Made by a program: the position numbers and the translations under genes. A stretch of 64,000 nt of DNA from Gracilaria gracilis. Lineage: Eukaryota > Rhodophyta > Florideophyceae > Gracilariales > Gracilariaceae. The notes below the pieces were generated by a model. It saw only the letters and a program-made list of their open reading frames with translations. It was not told where the DNA came from and ran no database searches. Positions 53,738 through 64,000 of the stretch are shown piece after piece (the first letter of the stretch is position 1; every line of letters starts with the position of its first letter). The stretch lies in contig JARGSG010000217.1 in assembly GCA_030374805.1 (NCBI GenBank), positions 310,001 to 374,000 on the forward strand. The letters run 5' to 3'.

Positions 53738-55511
53738 TTGCACTGTGGGGAAATTCTTCTACTTGCCATTGATGAGTGGCGTGAACTGGTAGTGCAGCTG
53801 CGAGGTCAGGAAGGAGAGACGGGCTCGAATTGGGAGGGCTCTGGTGACCTATTCGGTGCTGGAAAGATGTTTTTGCCACAAGTCAACAAATCTGCTCGAG
53901 TAATGAAAAAGGCTGTAGCTGTTTTAATCCCATACATGAAGGCAGAGAAAGAAGCGAGAATTGCCAAGGCCCAAGCGAGAGGAGAAACTGCCACAGAAGA
54001 CGATATGTATGCCGGTACAATGGTAATTGCATCTGTGAAGGGAGACGTCCATGACATTGGAAAGAACATCGCGGCGGTTGTGCTGGGTTGCAACAACTAC
54101 AAGGTTGTAGATCTCGGAGTCATGTGCCCCTGCGATAAGATTATTGACGCTGCAAGGGAGCACAAAGCAAACGTCATTGGTCTTTCTGGATTGATTACCC
54201 CTTCCCTCGACGAAATGGTTTACGTCGCCGCCAGGCTAGAGAAGAAAAGATGAAGATTCCTCTACTCATTGGCGGGGCAACCACTTCTAAGATGCACACT
54301 GCTGTCAAGGTCGCACCTCGTTACAACGCTCCTACAGTTCATGTCCTGGATGCATCTCGAGCAGTGACTGTGGTTTCATCTTTTCTTGATGAGAATAACA
54401 ACGATGATTTCATTGAAGATGTTGCCGAGGAGTACGAAGAGCTTCGTGAAGAACACTATGCAGGACTTGAAGAACGAAAGTATGTTGATCTGAAGCAGTC
54501 TGGGAACGTAAACTGAAGATCGACTTCACTGGTTCTGAACCGCCTGCTTGTAGGCCTGGGTTCTTGGGTATTGAGGTGTTGCAAGAGTATCCCCTGGAAG
54601 AGCTTCTGCATTATATTGACCGGAACCCATTCTTTCAGACATGGCAGCTTAGGGGAAAGTACCCAAACAGAGGATATCCGAAGATGTTTAATGATGAAAC
54701 AGTTGGAGCCGAAGCAAAGAAGCTGTATGATGAGGCGCAAGCTATTCTCGGTGATTATGTAGAGAACAAGAAGCTCACCGCAAGTGGAGTTTTGGGTTTC
54801 TTCCCGGCGAGCACTGTCAATCACGACGATATCGAAGTTCACGCACCAGAGCACGATGGTATCAGAGCGAATGCAGCCGAAACATATCGCACTCTGCGTC
54901 AACAAGCCGAGAAGGAGAATGATGAGGCACCATACTTGGCTAGTGTTGATTTCATTGCACCGAAGGAAACCGGATTGAAGGATTACATTGGAATGTTTGC
55001 TGTCTGCATTTTTGGAGCTGAAGATCTTATTGCCAAGTATAAGAAAGCATTGGACGATTATCCTGTGATCACGTGCGAAGCCCTCGCAGATCGTCTTGCT
55101 GAAGCATTCACCGAAAAGCTCCACGAAGATGTGAGAAACAAGACTGAGTTTTGGGGCTACACTAAGGGCAATGAGAAGTTATCCACAGAGGACCTTATCA
55201 AGATCCGCTATGAGAGTATTCGCCCGGCTCCAGGTTATCCGTCCCAACCTGATCACACTGAGAAGCTTGCGAGGTGGAATCTGCTTGACGCCGAAGTAAG
55301 CGCTGATTTAAGACTGACAGAAATTCTCTCCATGCTTCCTGCTGCAGCTGTTTCGGGCCTGTATTTTGCGCATCAGAAGTCACAATACTTCGCTGTTGGG
55401 AAGATCATTAAGGAGCAGGCGACAGACTATGGTGAAAATCGCAAGGGCTGGAATACTGCTAAAACTGAGCAATGGCTTCGCCCAATTTTGTCCTACGAAA
55501 CTGATGTGTAA
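53738..55511 (+). pseudogene. metH: Cobalamin-dependent methionine synthase (MetH), C-terminal part
   Basis: From about 53850 the sequence matches Met[21 protein letters not shown], the B12-binding [19 protein letters not shown] with the DxHxxG ligand histidine, [13 protein letters not shown], then [18 protein letters not shown]. The activation domain follows with FQTWQLRGKYPNRGYPK and RPAPGYPSQPDHTEK. MetH moves a methyl group from methyltetrahydrofolate to homocysteine. The N-terminal homocysteine- and folate-binding domains (about 600 residues) are missing. The pieces lie in three phases, with shifts near 54250 and 54505. The 315-codon last frame is uninterrupted to its natural end (SYETDV) at 55511. 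It is a partial copy, not an enzyme. Confidence 0.9.
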
Positions 55512-57223
55512 TTCACCCCGCACTCTTTCTCTATTCTTCGCACCCTTGGGTTTATGCGTTCACGCAATGATACGTGCCTCCTGCAGCCTGCAATTGCACA
55601 TGTGAGAGCACAAAGAAGTAAAATGACCGCTACGCGTGCCTCAGATACTCGATTATTTCGACCTTCAGTTATGTAAAGGTTACTGCTCAGAATCGGGTCG
55701 AGCGATTGGAGACCGAGGCAAAAATGCTCGCTCGGTGCTGCGCAAAAACCTGCTCATGAATCACTCAAAGGCGATAAGGAACGTCAAACCCTTTAGCAGA
55801 AGTAATCTCGATAAAATTCAGAGGTTGCAGCGATACTGATACTCACCATACACTCGCCATTTTTGCCTTGATCCCGTGCTGTGATAGCATGTCAATCTAC
55901 AATGAGTTTCATCACTACTCGTGGTGATGGCAGAAGTACTCGTGCATTCTTAATGATTTCATTGAAGGAAGCTGCTTCTGCCCTGATCGTATCTCCAATA
56001 TTGCCTTCAGTTGATTTCTACGACACTTTGAGGAATATCAGACGAACAATGCTCTTCATCATCGCGCCGGGATGACTAGACTGTAGAACGTGAAATTTTT
56101 TTGTCAACTTCAGGCCTTATTACTACGGGCTCATTCGTTTTAACGTGAGCAATTGCTTGTGACAGGAAGGTGATAGACGCATGCAAGTTTGGCTAGGGCT
56201 AGATTTTCGTGACGAAGCATTATAGGTCGTTCGGGGTACATATTTAACAAACCCCACGCGTTACGAGGAATCAGCGCACGCGCTCATAACATAGAAGAAG
56301 AAGAAAAAGAAGAAGGACGTCACTGAATTGGAGTGATGCACGTTGTGTTCAATATTCCTCGCTCTGCGCTTCACACAAAGAAGAACAAAAAGTGACTGCA
56401 GAAGATGGCATAGCGCAGCCGCAACACATAATATATATTAGAAGTTCAATCTGTGCGCCATGGCGGTAGTTTCTAAGTGCATGAAGAGGAAATAGAAGAC
56501 GTTGTGTACTTTAGTTTGTGGACTTTAGTTTGTGGACTTTAGTGTTCTAATTGCCGTTGCCATTCAACATATAGATCATAGCACTGGGAAATTGAGCCTA
56601 GATACATTCTTAGCATCAGTTTGCAAAACACAAAGGCACAGTTTTTCTGCTTTATCCCAACCAAGGCCGGAGGAGCTGCTCGAGAGAGGGTTGGGATTCT
56701 CTCGAAGGTACTAAGGACTAAGCTTACAACGCCGCTGTTTGGCGCCTTGTTCAGTGAATTTGGCAGTGGTGCCGAGTTCTTCGGGAACATCACATGATCA
56801 TTGTCCATCATAAGGACCAAAGGCCAGTAGGAAGACAAGTCTTTAGACTTGAAGATGGATACAAAGAATGGCAAACTTCTCTCGAAGAATCCTGGAGAAA
56901 GTGATGAAGCAGAGAATGTGCGCCACGAAGAGCCCTTTTTATTTCAGGACTATTTAGTAAATCCTGGACCTTTCTCTATGATCAGTCCAGTCGTAGCAGC
57001 TACAACGTGTGGTGTGGATTTGTATAAAATTGGTACATGCTTGCTGCTGCCATCAGTGCAATGCAACGGTAGAAAGCTATCACGTCCTCACTGAAGACTC
57101 CTCAGCAACATCACACACGCGACGTCTGTTAGAGCTACGCTAAGAAGATCAAAGAGCATAAGCGCTCCTGATTCCCATTCGGTCCTCTTGAGGCACACAT
57201 TCACTCTATGTTCTTTCCTCACC
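55512..57223. other. No gene; contains a SINE-like tail
   Basis: No frame has a signature. The element tail at 56221-56315 lies within. The TTTAGTTTGTGGACTTTAGTT region near 56510-56545 is a short direct repeat. Confidence 0.4.
56221..56315 (+). repeat. SINE-like 3' tail, copy 3
   Basis: TATAGGTCGTTCGGGGTACA, CACGCGTTACGAGGAATCAG, CGCACGCGCTCATAACATAG and a (GAA)n-like tail of about 25 bases. It is the best preserved tail with the longest A/G-rich tract. Confidence 0.8.
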
Positions 57224-58305
57224 ATGCCTACTATGCCCACAACTTCGTCAGCCCCCCACATCTTTTCTGGCTCCAGTGAGCTGGACGTAACGCAAGCCGC
57301 CACAGCTCTGCGTTCCGGTCAACTGGTGGCCTTTCCGACAGAGACTGTCTACGGACTCGGTGCCAACGCTCTGAACTCGACGTTCGTCGCTGCTATTTTT
57401 GAAGCGAAGGGAAGATTTTCTGACAATCCGTTAATCGTGCACGTATCTTCGTTGAACGACATCTCTCACCACTGTCTCACACCCCCTGCCTCCGATTGCG
57501 TTGCGACTCGCATCTTCGTTCTGGCCTGACCCTCTTACGATGGTTCTGCCGCTCTCACAACATGCACGCCTTGCCTCTGCAGTAACGGCTGGTTTACCTT
57601 CAGTAGGGCTTCGAATACCTAAGCACCCTGTGGCTGCCGCATTATTGTGAAAGGCTGCGGTTCCTGTCGCTTCTCCGAGCGCCAATCTTTCTGGACGTCC
57701 GAGCCCAACCTCTGCACGACACGTTCTACAAGTTCTTTCCGGAAGAATCTTTGGAGTGGTTGACGGTGGAAAGCTACAGCGGATCAGTGTGGCCTGGAGA
57801 GCACCGTCGTTGACTTGACTGACCCAATTTCTTCCACCGTCTTGAGACCGGGCGCTGTTTCAATCGCCCAACTTGAAAAAGTAAGCGGCCTAGCGTTCGC
57901 GCAGGCAAAGTATTCTTCGGAGAAACCTAAAGCGCCAGGTATGAAGTACCGACATTACGCGCCGAAGCCACCGATGCGTCTGATTTCGAACAAGGTTTCG
58001 GAACAGATATCGTCGCTCTTGGGGCAGGGAAAGGTCGGTCTGCTGGCGGACGAATCAATATGCGCACGATTTCGAAACATGGAACGCATCGCAATCGTCC
58101 CGTGTGGAAAACGAGATAATACCGAAAGTTACGCAAGAGAGCTCTATGGCGCCTTGCGGGCATTCGATGGAGAGGGCGACAATGCCGTTGCGCATGTTGA
58201 TATTATTGTTGCTGTTTCCCTACAAATGTGGTGGATGGCATCGACGAGGCTGTCATGAATCGTCTGAAGAAGGCATCAGCCGGCAGTGACCTGAAGTCAA
58301 CCTGA
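57224..58305 (+). pseudogene. Threonylcarbamoyl-AMP synthase Sua5/YrdC, broken
   Basis: ATG at 57224. Motifs in order: FPTETVYGLGANAL, EAKGRFSDNPLIVHV, FWPDPLTMVLPLSQHA, GLRIPKHPVA, ASPSANLSGRPSPTSARH, GLESTVVDLTD, APGMKYRHYAPKPPM and a C-terminal NVVDGIDEAVMNRLKKAS with the natural stop at 58303. The enzyme makes threonylcarbamoyl-AMP for the universal t6A37 modification of tRNA. The copy spans both the YrdC core and the Sua5 domain, but it changes phase near 57515, 57790 and 58230 and has a TGA at about 57648 in the core. The disruptions are few, suggesting relatively recent loss or an error-prone stretch. Confidence 0.85.
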
Positions 58306-58488
58306 CGTGCATAATCGGCAACGTTCGCATAATGCGATATTGCGATACTGGGAGGAAGACTACAAGAAGGAATTGAAGTGGGGACGGTAATCGTATGAAC
58401 GATATGTTGAGAAGTCGCATGGTAACGTTAAGCCGAAACACGCAGGTTTGGAAACGTTTTAGTTAATATACAAGGTCTTACTACTAAC
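58306..58488. other. Short convergent spacer
   Basis: Sequence between the Sua5 and Enhancer-of-polycomb-like copies, which converge here. No gene seen. Confidence 0.4.
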
Positions 58489-60494
58489 TCACAATTCCGA
58501 TACCAGTGGATCGTTTCTTGGTGCATAAGCGGATAATTTGTCCCAATTTTCGAATGGAACGACTTGTACAATGCTGGGGCTGTGTTCACCGTCGGTGGCT
58601 ACTTCGTCGCCTTCGTCTTTGGAGTCGAACCATTTGATACTTCTTCTCCCTGGTTTCGGAGCTTCCTTCCGACATGGCCATGTCTCACATATGTCCTTTG
58701 TCGACACAGTATCGTCTGGTGATTTTGTCATAGGCTCCATTTCAGGCATGAGTTCTCTCGCCAACTGGACGAGTCTGTTCTCATTCAACGTCTTAGAGCG
58801 GACCTCTTCTCCACCTCCAAGCAGCATTAAGTCGCCCAGATCCCCCCTTGGATACTCAGCTGCCACTCTTGCAGCCTCGTGAAAGGAATACCGGCCGTGT
58901 ACACCCCACCCAATTCAAGGTTTCCTGGATAACTGGCAGCCCTGAGCCCCTTTTGTCGTTTGTACACAACACGGTCAAACATGACCCGACCACCACGCCC
59001 AACTCTGCCACGTGCACGAATTGTGCGACGTTTATGTCTTCAGTTGTGACGAATCGATGAGGACCAGTCTTGGCGCCTGCACCAAATCTGCCACCAAATC
59101 TACCGAACTTTACACTCGCACTGGGGATGGTTACTGAATGCGGTTCTCGCGTTGACGCTCTCACCGTATTTCGCTCGGTCGCAGCCGCAAGCACGCGATG
59201 GTCGTACGGTGACACACCGTAGTTGGCGAAACCGCCCGCGAAATATCGCATGTGTTTGAGGCAATAGTTTCCGTGGTAATCATATCCATACTTGTCGACG
59301 TTTGAAGGGGGAGCTCGCAAGCGCGTGGATATCGACAGAAGGCGACGGAGAGCCTTTCTTTTGACCACTCTTCTCCGGCATCTTGGCTTTGCGGCGATTC
59401 TTCTTGGCCATCTTGTCGCCGCCCATCTTCCTGGATACCACGTTTATGGAGTCCGGCAAATTCAACCCCCTGACCGGCACTACGACAACTGAGACTGGCG
59501 AGGCGCTGGATCCGTATGTTACTATGGGTTCAGTATCGCAGGAGAAGGCAGCGCGATTGACGGCATCCATGCGCAGGCCACCATCGGCGGTAGCGCGAAG
59601 TCGCTGCGCGAGCATCTTAAGCGCAAGCACCTGAGCCTTCTTGTTCTCTCGATGCACAACGCGCTGAAGAATTTGATGCAGTTGTTGCAGCTCATCGCGC
59701 CAGACAAGCGCCTTGCGAAAGTTGTCGTACGTGTTCATAAAACGCGCAATACCGGACGCGGCATCGCGTTCGCGCGGGCGGAAGGCGACAGCGGGGTCAT
59801 GATTCTTCGGGTCGGGTGGCGGTTGGAAGATGCGCAGAAAGGAGATGGTACGCGATTGGTGGCGGCGAAGCCAGTGGTGGTAAAGCGGTTTGGTGACGAT
59901 GTCGTTGGAAGCTAGGAGCGATTTAATGGCCGAGAAAGACAGCAAGTTGGGAGACTCAGAGCGTGCTTGCGCTTTCTCCAATGAGTCCATGGCTCGCTCG
60001 AGCAGGTCGAGGTGAACATTGTTATCGCGCGCAAATTGCTCGTCGACAAAGTCGGCGTCATAGTCGACGATGTCGTCAATGAGATCGAGATCATCCCTAT
60101 CGAAAAGGATGTACTGCTCGAGGCGTGCAAACGACGCGTGGATAGCGGGCGGCTCAACGCGGTTGACTATAGGCACGGGGATGTCAGCGGTGGCGGCCTT
60201 GGCATTGGCGCCAAACACGGAAAGCTGACGACGCGTGCGCGAGCTCACGTCGTTCAGAGGCAGCACTTGGATGGTCGCTTGTTGCCGCTCAGCTGCTTGA
60301 TACGAGGCCATGTTTCGCTCTTCGTCGCTTGCTCCACTGCGCTTGTCTCGCGACGCCGCGAGAAGCAAAGGTGGTCGACCAAGGTCCGCAACGAACGGCG
60401 GGAGAGTTGCTTCACTTGTGACTCGTTCGGCTGCCTCTTCGTCGTCCTCCTCTTCTTCATCGGTTTCTTCTTGCGCATCCTCTTCGTGCGCCAC
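58489..60494 (-). pseudogene. Enhancer-of-polycomb-like (EPL1/EPC) protein, frame-shifted
   Basis: The first frame (60494-59280) opens with an acidic tract (EEDAQEETDEEEEDDEEAAE), then EPL1-type features: IDDIVDYDADFVDEQF, a helical core, DPKNHDPAVAFRPRERD with the PDP..FRPRE pattern, and a charged helix (LQQLHQILQRVVHRENKKAQ). After a shift near 59300 a second phase reads KYGYDYHGNYCLKHMRYFAG, and after another near 59010 GRGGRVMFDRVVYKRQKGLR. A third change near 58870 leads to a C-terminal phase ending at 58489. The yeast and plant homologues are scaffolds of the NuA4 histone acetyltransferase. The start may lie upstream of 60494, because acidic runs here are low-complexity. A nearly complete gene with about three frameshifts. 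Confidence 0.75.
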
Positions 60495-61753
60495 CGCTGC
60501 CTCTTCTTCTCACGTTCCTAGCGCTTACCAAAAGGTCTTGCGGTCGATCGGTAACTCGCGCGTGCTCAAACGCGGCGCTGAGTGCTTGATGCACGCCGTG
60601 GAACCATTGTTTGTGTGTTGTGAAGGTGGTTGTGATCAACAACGGATAGAAAACAGTGATATTGACCAGTTGGAGCAGAGTAGCGGTGCGTATTGCCAAT
60701 TGCAACGTGTATGGTATGTAATGCGGGATGTGTGCCAATCTGGCGTGCTTGTACGTGTTTGTCGAAGTGAGGTACGCGGGATCGATGAAATGGTGGTGGC
60801 TGTACGGCTGATTGACGTGTTGGAATCGAACCGGACGACTGATGAATTGCTGTGGGTCGCCGCGAGCCAGTCGGCACGAGCGGTTGTCTGCGCGCTGCTG
60901 AATTTGTGAACGAGAATTGGGGGAAACAGTGACGAAGCGCTCGTTGAAACAGATATCGCTGAGTTTGCAGACGGAGCATCGATTTCCGGTGGGCAGTGTT
61001 ACCTCATGGCCCGCAAGTTCGAACGCAGCGCTGATGGGGCGGGGCTGTTTTGCGACGTAACGAAATGGCGCCCGCAGAGCAGGCAGCTGGCGAGCTATAG
61101 TACGGAGATAGTATAGGTATATTGTTGGTACTAACAAGACAAAGCGATATATCCGATACTCTTTAACCAGTCCTATCTCCTATCCGCAAGCATATCAATG
61201 TCACGTCGGTAAGTGCCAATTAATCACTGGCGATCCATATGATTGCCTTCCACACCATCCTACTCGATGATTCTGGTGACCATGCAATGCAACGTCGCTC
61301 CTTTCAAGCATATCCATATACCGCCACCCCCAATCTGCAGCCTAGTGCAAATGACAAGCATATAAAAGTTAGCATGAGTTAGTTTTTGTCAAGATGTTGT
61401 TAAGAACAAACGTACCAGTGCATATCTCGTACCGGATCGTATTGTTTAAGCTCGCCGAGACACACTTGCTGCTCTCTTTCTCCTTTCATGAGCAGTGCCA
61501 CTTCGGAGGCCTTCCCGGCAAACACACCCTCATTCGGGACAGCACCAGAAACGGTTTCACCAGCGCCAGTGTCTGCTGGATCGGTGGTGGACATGAGTGT
61601 TGCTTTCATTTCGGATTCTGTTCCTATGGAGCTTCGAGACTTCTGCATGTGGCCGTCTCTACCTGTCATGCTCCAGCGCTTCAAAGCCCCCATGCGGCCT
61701 CGGCAGGATGCGCTGCAAAACAAACCATTACCGTAGCTGCGTATGACAAAGCG
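60495..61753. other. No confident gene
   Basis: A minus-strand 226-codon frame (60457-61137) overlaps the start of the EPL1-like gene and an alternative plus-strand frame overlaps it too. Neither has a signature. 61394-61822 on the plus strand is likewise unassigned. The area probably includes the 5' flank of the EPL1-like gene. Confidence 0.3.
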
Positions 61754-62381
61754 TTAGTACATTTCTTGAGTCGGTGGCCTGTGTGCTGCACGTGCGCTTT
61801 GTTCATGTCGCCTCCCACGTGAGAGGCGGCGAGGCGAGCGACGGGCGAAGGAGTTCGATGCTGTGGAAGAAACGAATGTATGGAAGTGAAATAAGTGACG
61901 GGCGTGTTGTGAAACAGTGTTGTTGTTGTTGTTGGCAAACAGCTGACGACTTGCAAAAGCAACGTTGGGCGCAGGGGGGATACTGTGCTTTTCTGCATAC
62001 GAGCGCACAGCAGTGAGCAGAGGCGGAGGCGGGGGCGGAGGTGGAGGCAGGGGCGGTGGGGTGGTAATTTTGCCCGTCTCGCCACGCATGTTGCCGATTT
62101 GTTGCGAAGGAGAGAGCGGAGGGTGTTGATGAAGGTGGTGCTCGTGCTGAGCGTGCTCAACGTGCTCAACGTGGTGCTGGTGTTGTGCGGGGCGGAAGGG
62201 GTGAATATGGTGCGCCATGCGGATGCTAGGTGCGATTTGGCGGAAGAGGGTACTGGGCGTAACTTCATCGTCAAAGTGCTCCTTCACGTCGTCGTACACG
62301 TTGGTGATAGACGCCTCGGGTCCAAACTCCTCATACTCTGCCGGCGTGATTCGAGCGGCGGCGGCGTGTGCATTCAGGCCA

Positions 62382-62417
<36 letters not shown>

Positions 62418-62998
62418 GCGCCGTGGTCGTCGTACAGACTCACGGAGCTGTCCGACAGCGGTTCAACCATGTTGCCAAACGACGGCATGGACGACAGCTT
62501 GGACATGTTGGAGCGCGAGCTATGCACGCGCGGCAGCTGATGCACAACGCGCTGCTGATTGGCGGCGATGTCGCTGGTGGGCACATGGTCTGGCGGCGGC
62601 GGCGAGTGCTGGGGGACGGCGCGCAGCTGGGCGCTGTAGAGGGTGAGGCGGGCGATGCGGTGGTGGTGGTGCACGACGCGCTGCAGGGGGGGTGGCGGCG
62701 CACCCAGTGGTCGCGGACGACGTGGTCGGCGGGGCGCACGGTGGCACGATTGAAGCTGACCCGCTCGAGCATACGGCGCGCCTGGTACTGCGACGGCTGC
62801 GGCATGGCGGCGAAAACGCACGCAGGCGGGCGATGTGCGACTGCTCGGCAGCGGCTGTTGGGCACCGGCAGTTGGGCGCGCGTGCGCAACGGCTTGCGCA
62901 TGAAAAAGACGGCGCGCGCGCTCGAGCGCTGTGCGCGACGATTGACGTTCCTCGCGACGCGTACATGTACCGACGGTACAAACTCCATGTTACTGTAA
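61754..62998 (-). CDS. Hypothetical low-complexity protein with poly-Ala, poly-His and poly-Pro runs
   Basis: A minus-strand 355-codon frame (61754-62821) contains an internal MSKLSSMPSFGNMVEPLSDS, a polyalanine run of ten or more from the (AGC)n tract at 62384-62416, a more complex middle (TPAEYEEFGPEASITNVYDD, DEVTPSTLFRQIAPS), a His-rich run and a proline run (62010-62065 region). Upstream to 62998 an alternative phase reads MEFVPSVHVRVARNVNRRAQ and ARRMLERVSFNRATVRPADH, which may be its N-terminus in another phase. The family is not recognised. Such homopolymer content suits a regulatory or scaffold protein. It could be a composition artefact in part. Confidence 0.35.
62384..62416. repeat. 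(AGC)11 trinucleotide tract
   Basis: Eleven perfect AGC units. They lie within the low-complexity minus-strand frame, where they encode alanine. Confidence 0.95.
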
Positions 62999-63169
62999 GA
63001 CTGCTTCCGCGCCAACGCGCGCGCAGCACGGGCGACGCAAACGGCGGCGTGCGCGCTGGGTGGCACGCTCATGCGCAGCCACGCGCGAGCGCACGCGCGA
63101 GCGCGTGTGGTCGCGCCGCCGCGCGCGTGAAGCGGCGCGCGGCGCGCATCGCGTCGCGCAACTCGTACG

Positions 63170-63305
63170 CGGCGGTAGCGGTAGGCTTGCGCGCACGGCG
63201 GTAGCGGTGGGCGTGCGCGCACGGTGGTAGCGGTGGGCGTGCGCACGGTGGTGGCGGTGGGCGCGCACGGTCGGCACGCTGGCGCGCGCGGTTGGCACGC
63301 CGGCG
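63170..63305. repeat. GC-rich minisatellite A
   Basis: Repeats of a roughly 26-base unit containing GGTAGCGGTGGGCGTGCGC with variable spacers, about five units. Open frames on both strands come from the repeat. Confidence 0.7.
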
Positions 63306-63602
63306 TGCGCGGGAAAGCACGGCGCGAGCCACACAACGTCATGCTTACAGCGCTCTGTGATGCGCTGCATACAGTAATAGTATTATTATGATGATGCGCG
63401 TTGCGGCGAGCTGCGTTTCACAGCGCGTCACGTGGCCACGCCGTCATACACGCGTGCCACGCATGCCCCGCGAGCCCACCGCGGCGCACATCCACTGCAC
63501 TACAGACAAATAACGACTGTTTACAGACTACTACGTGGATTGTAGATACGGCACAGGTACAGTAACCTACTGACTAACAGGATTGTATATAATACATCTA
63601 CT
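63306..63602. other. Spacer between inverted minisatellites, no gene
   Basis: Moderately GC-rich sequence with no motif. It carries TATATAATACATC near 63587, similar to TATAATAC strings near 37962 and 45522 elsewhere in the window. Confidence 0.3.
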
Positions 63603-63830
63603 GTCAGACACACCCACCGTCGCGCGCCCACCGTCGCGCGCGTTCACCGCCGCACACATCTACCGTTGCGCGCCCCCAGCGCCGCACACACCCACCGCCG
63701 AGCACAACCACCGCCGCGCACACCCACTCTCGCGCATACCCACTGTCGCACACACCCACCCCTGCGCACGCCCGCCGCCGCCACGCACGCCCACCGCCGC
63801 GCACGCCCGCCGGCGTTGGTGTGCAGTGAC
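63603..63830. repeat. GC-rich minisatellite B, opposite orientation to A
   Basis: Units of about 16 bases like CACACCCACCGCCGCG and CCCACCGTCGCGCG, roughly fifteen in a row. The motif is the reverse complement of that in minisatellite A, so the pair forms a large imperfect inverted arrangement. Confidence 0.65.
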
Positions 63831-64000
63831 GCGGGTGGGTGGGGGGGTGCGCGTGCGTGCGAGTGCACTGCGTTGTGGCGCGCGAGGCGTCGAGCACGCG
63901 TGGCTGGCGTGCGCTCATGTGACAGTGTGACATGTTCGCAAAGTGACGCAGTGACGCGCGTGCTCTGGTTCAAGCGCACGAGCAGCGCGCGCGCCGTCAT

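Noticed and set aside
10461-60494. All frameshifts being sequencing or assembly error
   Set aside because: Base-change stops and lost catalytic residues occur within unbroken phases, which indel errors do not create. Some shifts, such as those in Sua5 and EPL1, could still be errors.
62440-63342. Minus-strand 300-codon frame as an independent gene
   Set aside because: Its N-terminal half is translated minisatellite. Only its middle part may belong to the hypothetical protein listed.

Overview
The window looks like nuclear DNA of a eukaryote, most likely a red macroalga of the Chondrus type. This is an inference. It rests on intron-poor host-like frames, Copia-type LTR elements with an internal initiator-tRNA primer site, a mix of algal and plant features (a MUT9-like casein kinase 1 with its C-terminal domain, pyruvate phosphate dikinase, B12-dependent methionine synthase), many DNA transposons, and alternating AT-richer and very GC-rich blocks. 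No rRNA, convincing tRNA, CRISPR or bacterial operon structure was seen.

Layout. 1-9.4 kb: a CACTA/TNP2-like transposon remnant with unknown partner frames, an intact 333-aa zinc-motif ORF and an ankyrin-like remnant. 10.4-12.3 kb: a decayed Pet127-like gene (minus). 12.8-16.7 kb: a duplicated 220-bp block, then an LTR-retroelement fragment (LTR plus gag) inserted in the front half of a pogo-like DDE transposase gene. 19-21.6 kb: broken CRTAC1-like and PPDK copies. 22-29 kb: unknown frames, a 35-bp palindrome and GC-rich sequence. 29.1-36.7 kb: a structurally complete Copia element (minus strand) with matching 5-bp target duplications and a large antisense reading frame next to its 3' LTR. 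37.9-39.6 kb: the back half of a pogo-like transposase interrupted by a solo LTR of the family seen at 15.5 kb. 40-42 kb: unknown frames. 42.4-60.5 kb: a row of broken host genes (GDP-fucose transporter-like, CBP80, MUT9-like kinase, ABCD-type ABC transporter, methionine synthase, Sua5/YrdC, Enhancer-of-polycomb-like), with a nearly whole PIF/Harbinger transposase among them. 61-64 kb: low-complexity GC-rich sequence and minisatellites.

The genes do not form a pathway. At least ten different conserved host genes lie here as disabled or truncated copies, and I found no clearly intact conserved host gene. Stops arise from base changes as well as shifts, and key catalytic residues are lost in some copies, so the region reads as a pseudogene and transposon graveyard rather than only a poor assembly. 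The most unusual single item is the antisense gene in the Copia element. It has its own TATA-like box, a basic N-terminal part and a C-terminal part that resembles a papain-fold peptidase.
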